Source: Alphaproteobacteria bacterium
Lineage (GTDB): Bacteria > Pseudomonadota > Alphaproteobacteria > GCA-2731375
Reading direction: 5' to 3'
Assembly (NCBI GenBank): GCA_016776605.1
Contig: JADHTB010000001.1
Span: 310,001 to 374,000 of the forward strand
DNA length: 64,000 bases
A program made the position numbers and the translations under genes. Shown here one piece after another: positions 63,022 to 64,000 of this stretch. Within the stretch, counting starts at the first letter, position 1. Each line of letters begins with the position of its first letter. Under the pieces are notes generated by a model. The model had not been told where the DNA came from, ran no database searches, and saw only the letters and a program-made list of their open reading frames with translations.

Positions 63022-63486
63022 CTACTTCTTGGAGCCGAAGCTAAATATTGATTTTCTAGGGGCCGGGGCGTCGCCACCCTCCGTATTGCCATCGCCGTCA
63101 GCCTTGGTGTCATCCTTGCCACCACCACTGCCACCGCCACTGCCACCGCCACTGGCGCCGCTATTCGCCACCGGCGCGCCCTTACTGAGCACATCCGCCA
63201 GAGTTGATGAAATCACTTTGACCCGGACATTTTCCGCCAATTCCACCTGCACGGTGGTTTCATCGATAACCTTGGTCACCTTGCCCATCATGCCGCCGCC
63301 CGTAACCACCTGATCGCCACGGCGTACATTCGACACCATTTCGCGATGGTCCTTGGCCTTTTTTTGCTGCGGGCGGATCAAAAAGAACCAAAAAACCACG
63401 AAAATCAGCAACAAGGGCATCAATTGAATAAACATGTCACCGCCGGGCGCACCGCCGGCCTGCGCATAAGCGGGCGAAATCAGCAT
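63022..63486 (-). CDS. yajC: YajC preprotein translocase subunit
   Basis: A 154-residue single-pass membrane protein. One membrane segment (about 20-40, LIFVVFWFFLIRPQQKK) and the conserved VRRGDQVVTGGGMMGKV follow. After residue 105 there is a Gly-Ser-rich linker (GGGSGGGSGGG) made of repeated 12-base units, then a charged tail ending in a basic motif. The tail is longer than usual for YajC, which is about 110 residues. GGAGA precedes the ATG. It is the first gene of the yajC-secD-secF-Mth938 operon. Confidence 0.92.
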   Translation of the reverse strand: MLISPAYAQAGGAPGGDMFIQLMPLLLIFVVFWFFLIRPQQKKAKDHREMVSNVRRGDQVVTGGGMMGKVTKVIDETTVQVELAENVRVKVISSTLADVLSKGAPVANSGASGGGSGGGSGGGKDDTKADGDGNTEGGDAPAPRKSIFSFGSKK

Positions 63487-63591
63487 AAAAAAAATCTCCG
63501 GTATCTGCTTGAGGCGGGCGGACTATAGCCCCGCCGTTGTGGATTGCAAACGCTAAAGCATTGTATCAGGCACCGTTTCACTCGTCACAAA

Positions 63592-63617
63592 TTTAGAGCA
63601 GGCCCAGTTTAGAGCAG
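63592..63617. repeat. Tandem tttagagcag direct repeat
   Basis: Two identical 10-base copies (63592-63601 and 63608-63617) in the divergent yajC/DUF815 gap. They include the tagagca edge seen in the palindromic elements at 3106, 59926 and 59964. No hairpin is formed here, so it may be a decayed end of that repeat family or a coincidence. Confidence 0.35.
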
Positions 63618-63706
63618 TTCCGAGATATTCTGAACCATTTGACCGCCAGGGCCGGTACGATTAGGTTGCCGCCCTTCCGATATCAAAAGGCCCCATAGGA
63701 ACCCCA

Positions 63707-64000
63707 TGTCCGCTTCGAAGTCCGACAATACGCCTAGCCCGAACCTTGAACTTGCCCCGCTGCTGGGCCGTATCGCCGATGCTCTGGACCGGCTCTCGCC
63801 GTCACCAGCCAGCAACATCGACCTGGACGGCGCCGATGCCTTCGTCTGGCACGCGGACGAGGCGACGTTGGAGCCGATAACCAAAGTCAGCCGCATCGAT
63901 CTGCATCTGTTGCAGGGCATCGAGAGCCAATGCGACACCCTGTCGGAAAACACCCGCCGCTTCGCCGCCGGGCTGCCGGCCAACAATGCCTTGCTATGGG
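63707..64000 (+). CDS. DUF815 family ATPase, N-terminal part (3' end outside window)
   Basis: ATG 63707, with AGGA upstream, opens a frame to the end of the window (98 codons). The sequence LELAPLLGRIADALDRL, then DAFVWHADEATLEPITKVSRIDLHLLQGIESQ, then NTRRFAAGLPANNALLWG matches the start of the DUF815 AAA-type ATPases; the P-loop would follow just beyond the end. The family is common next to yajC in alphaproteobacteria and its role is unknown. Confidence 0.8.

Noticed and set aside
63609-63986. Open frame of 125 codons on the minus strand near the right end
   Set aside because: The plus strand has a DUF815 start with a ribosome site that runs off the window; the minus frame has no family signal.

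Overview
The window (GC-rich, about 60 percent, densely packed, no rRNA, tRNA, CRISPR array or insertion sequence seen) looks like chromosome from a sulfur-oxidising alphaproteobacterium, probably Rhodospirillales-like. The basis is the combination of a SoxXYZAB cluster, a flavocytochrome c sulfide dehydrogenase, the YajC-SecD-SecF-Mth938 order at the right end, an SHP/DHC/cytochrome b cluster and the GC content. The taxonomic call is an inference.

Region 1 (1-9.3 kb) is a sulfur-oxidation locus. The minus-strand operon soxX-soxY-soxZ-soxA-soxB-soxV diverges from soxW. A YeeE/YedE sulfur-compound transporter diverges from a SoxS-like thioredoxin, a GlcG-like protein and an exported DsrE-like protein. 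No soxCD is present. Region 2 (9.4-16.7 kb) is one minus-strand run: a Crp/Fnr regulator, a three-subunit molybdopterin oxidoreductase (SoeABC-like or PadBCD-like), a DUF2249/TusA-like protein, a polytopic NnrS-like protein and a hemerythrin. Region 3 (16.7-24.1 kb) holds a RidA protein, a rhomboid protease coupled to two enolase-superfamily enzymes, fccAB, an isochorismatase-like hydrolase and an acyl-CoA-dehydrogenase-fold flavoenzyme.

Region 4 (24.2-32.3 kb) begins with a lipoate-assembly operon of the LipS1/LipS2 type: lipS2, lipT, lipS1 and an sLpl ligase. The ligase is fused to a complete alpha/beta hydrolase, the most unusual gene in the window. It is followed by a cytochrome b carrying its own diheme domain, SHP, free DHC and a membrane-anchored HTH regulator. 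In known sulfur oxidisers this lipoate pathway serves the LbpA protein of the sHdr route, which would fit a Sox system lacking SoxCD, but no shdr or lbpA gene lies here.

Region 5 (32.3-46.6 kb) contains a CoA-transferase with two MaoC hydratases, a LOG protein, a cassette of GtrA, UGM-like flavoprotein and two GT-C membrane proteins, a catabolic cassette (SCP2-like, hydrolase, TcuA, HIBADH-like, DUF1445) and a PAS protein. Region 6 (46.6-50.7 kb) is selA-selB, followed by an AT-rich stretch with DnaA-box matches and a 58-codon ORF. Region 7 (50.7-60 kb) is acyl-CoA, D-amino-acid and sugar-acid catabolism: two AMP ligases, a 6PGDH-like protein, a D-aminoacylase, an enolase-superfamily enzyme, PanE and an EamA transporter. 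Region 8 (60-64 kb) is Mth938-secF-secD-yajC, diverging from a truncated DUF815 ATPase gene.

Two 63-bp palindromic repeats lie far apart, one between soxA and soxB and one beside the Mth938 gene. They share the outer arms, while their inner stems differ in sequence but both still pair.
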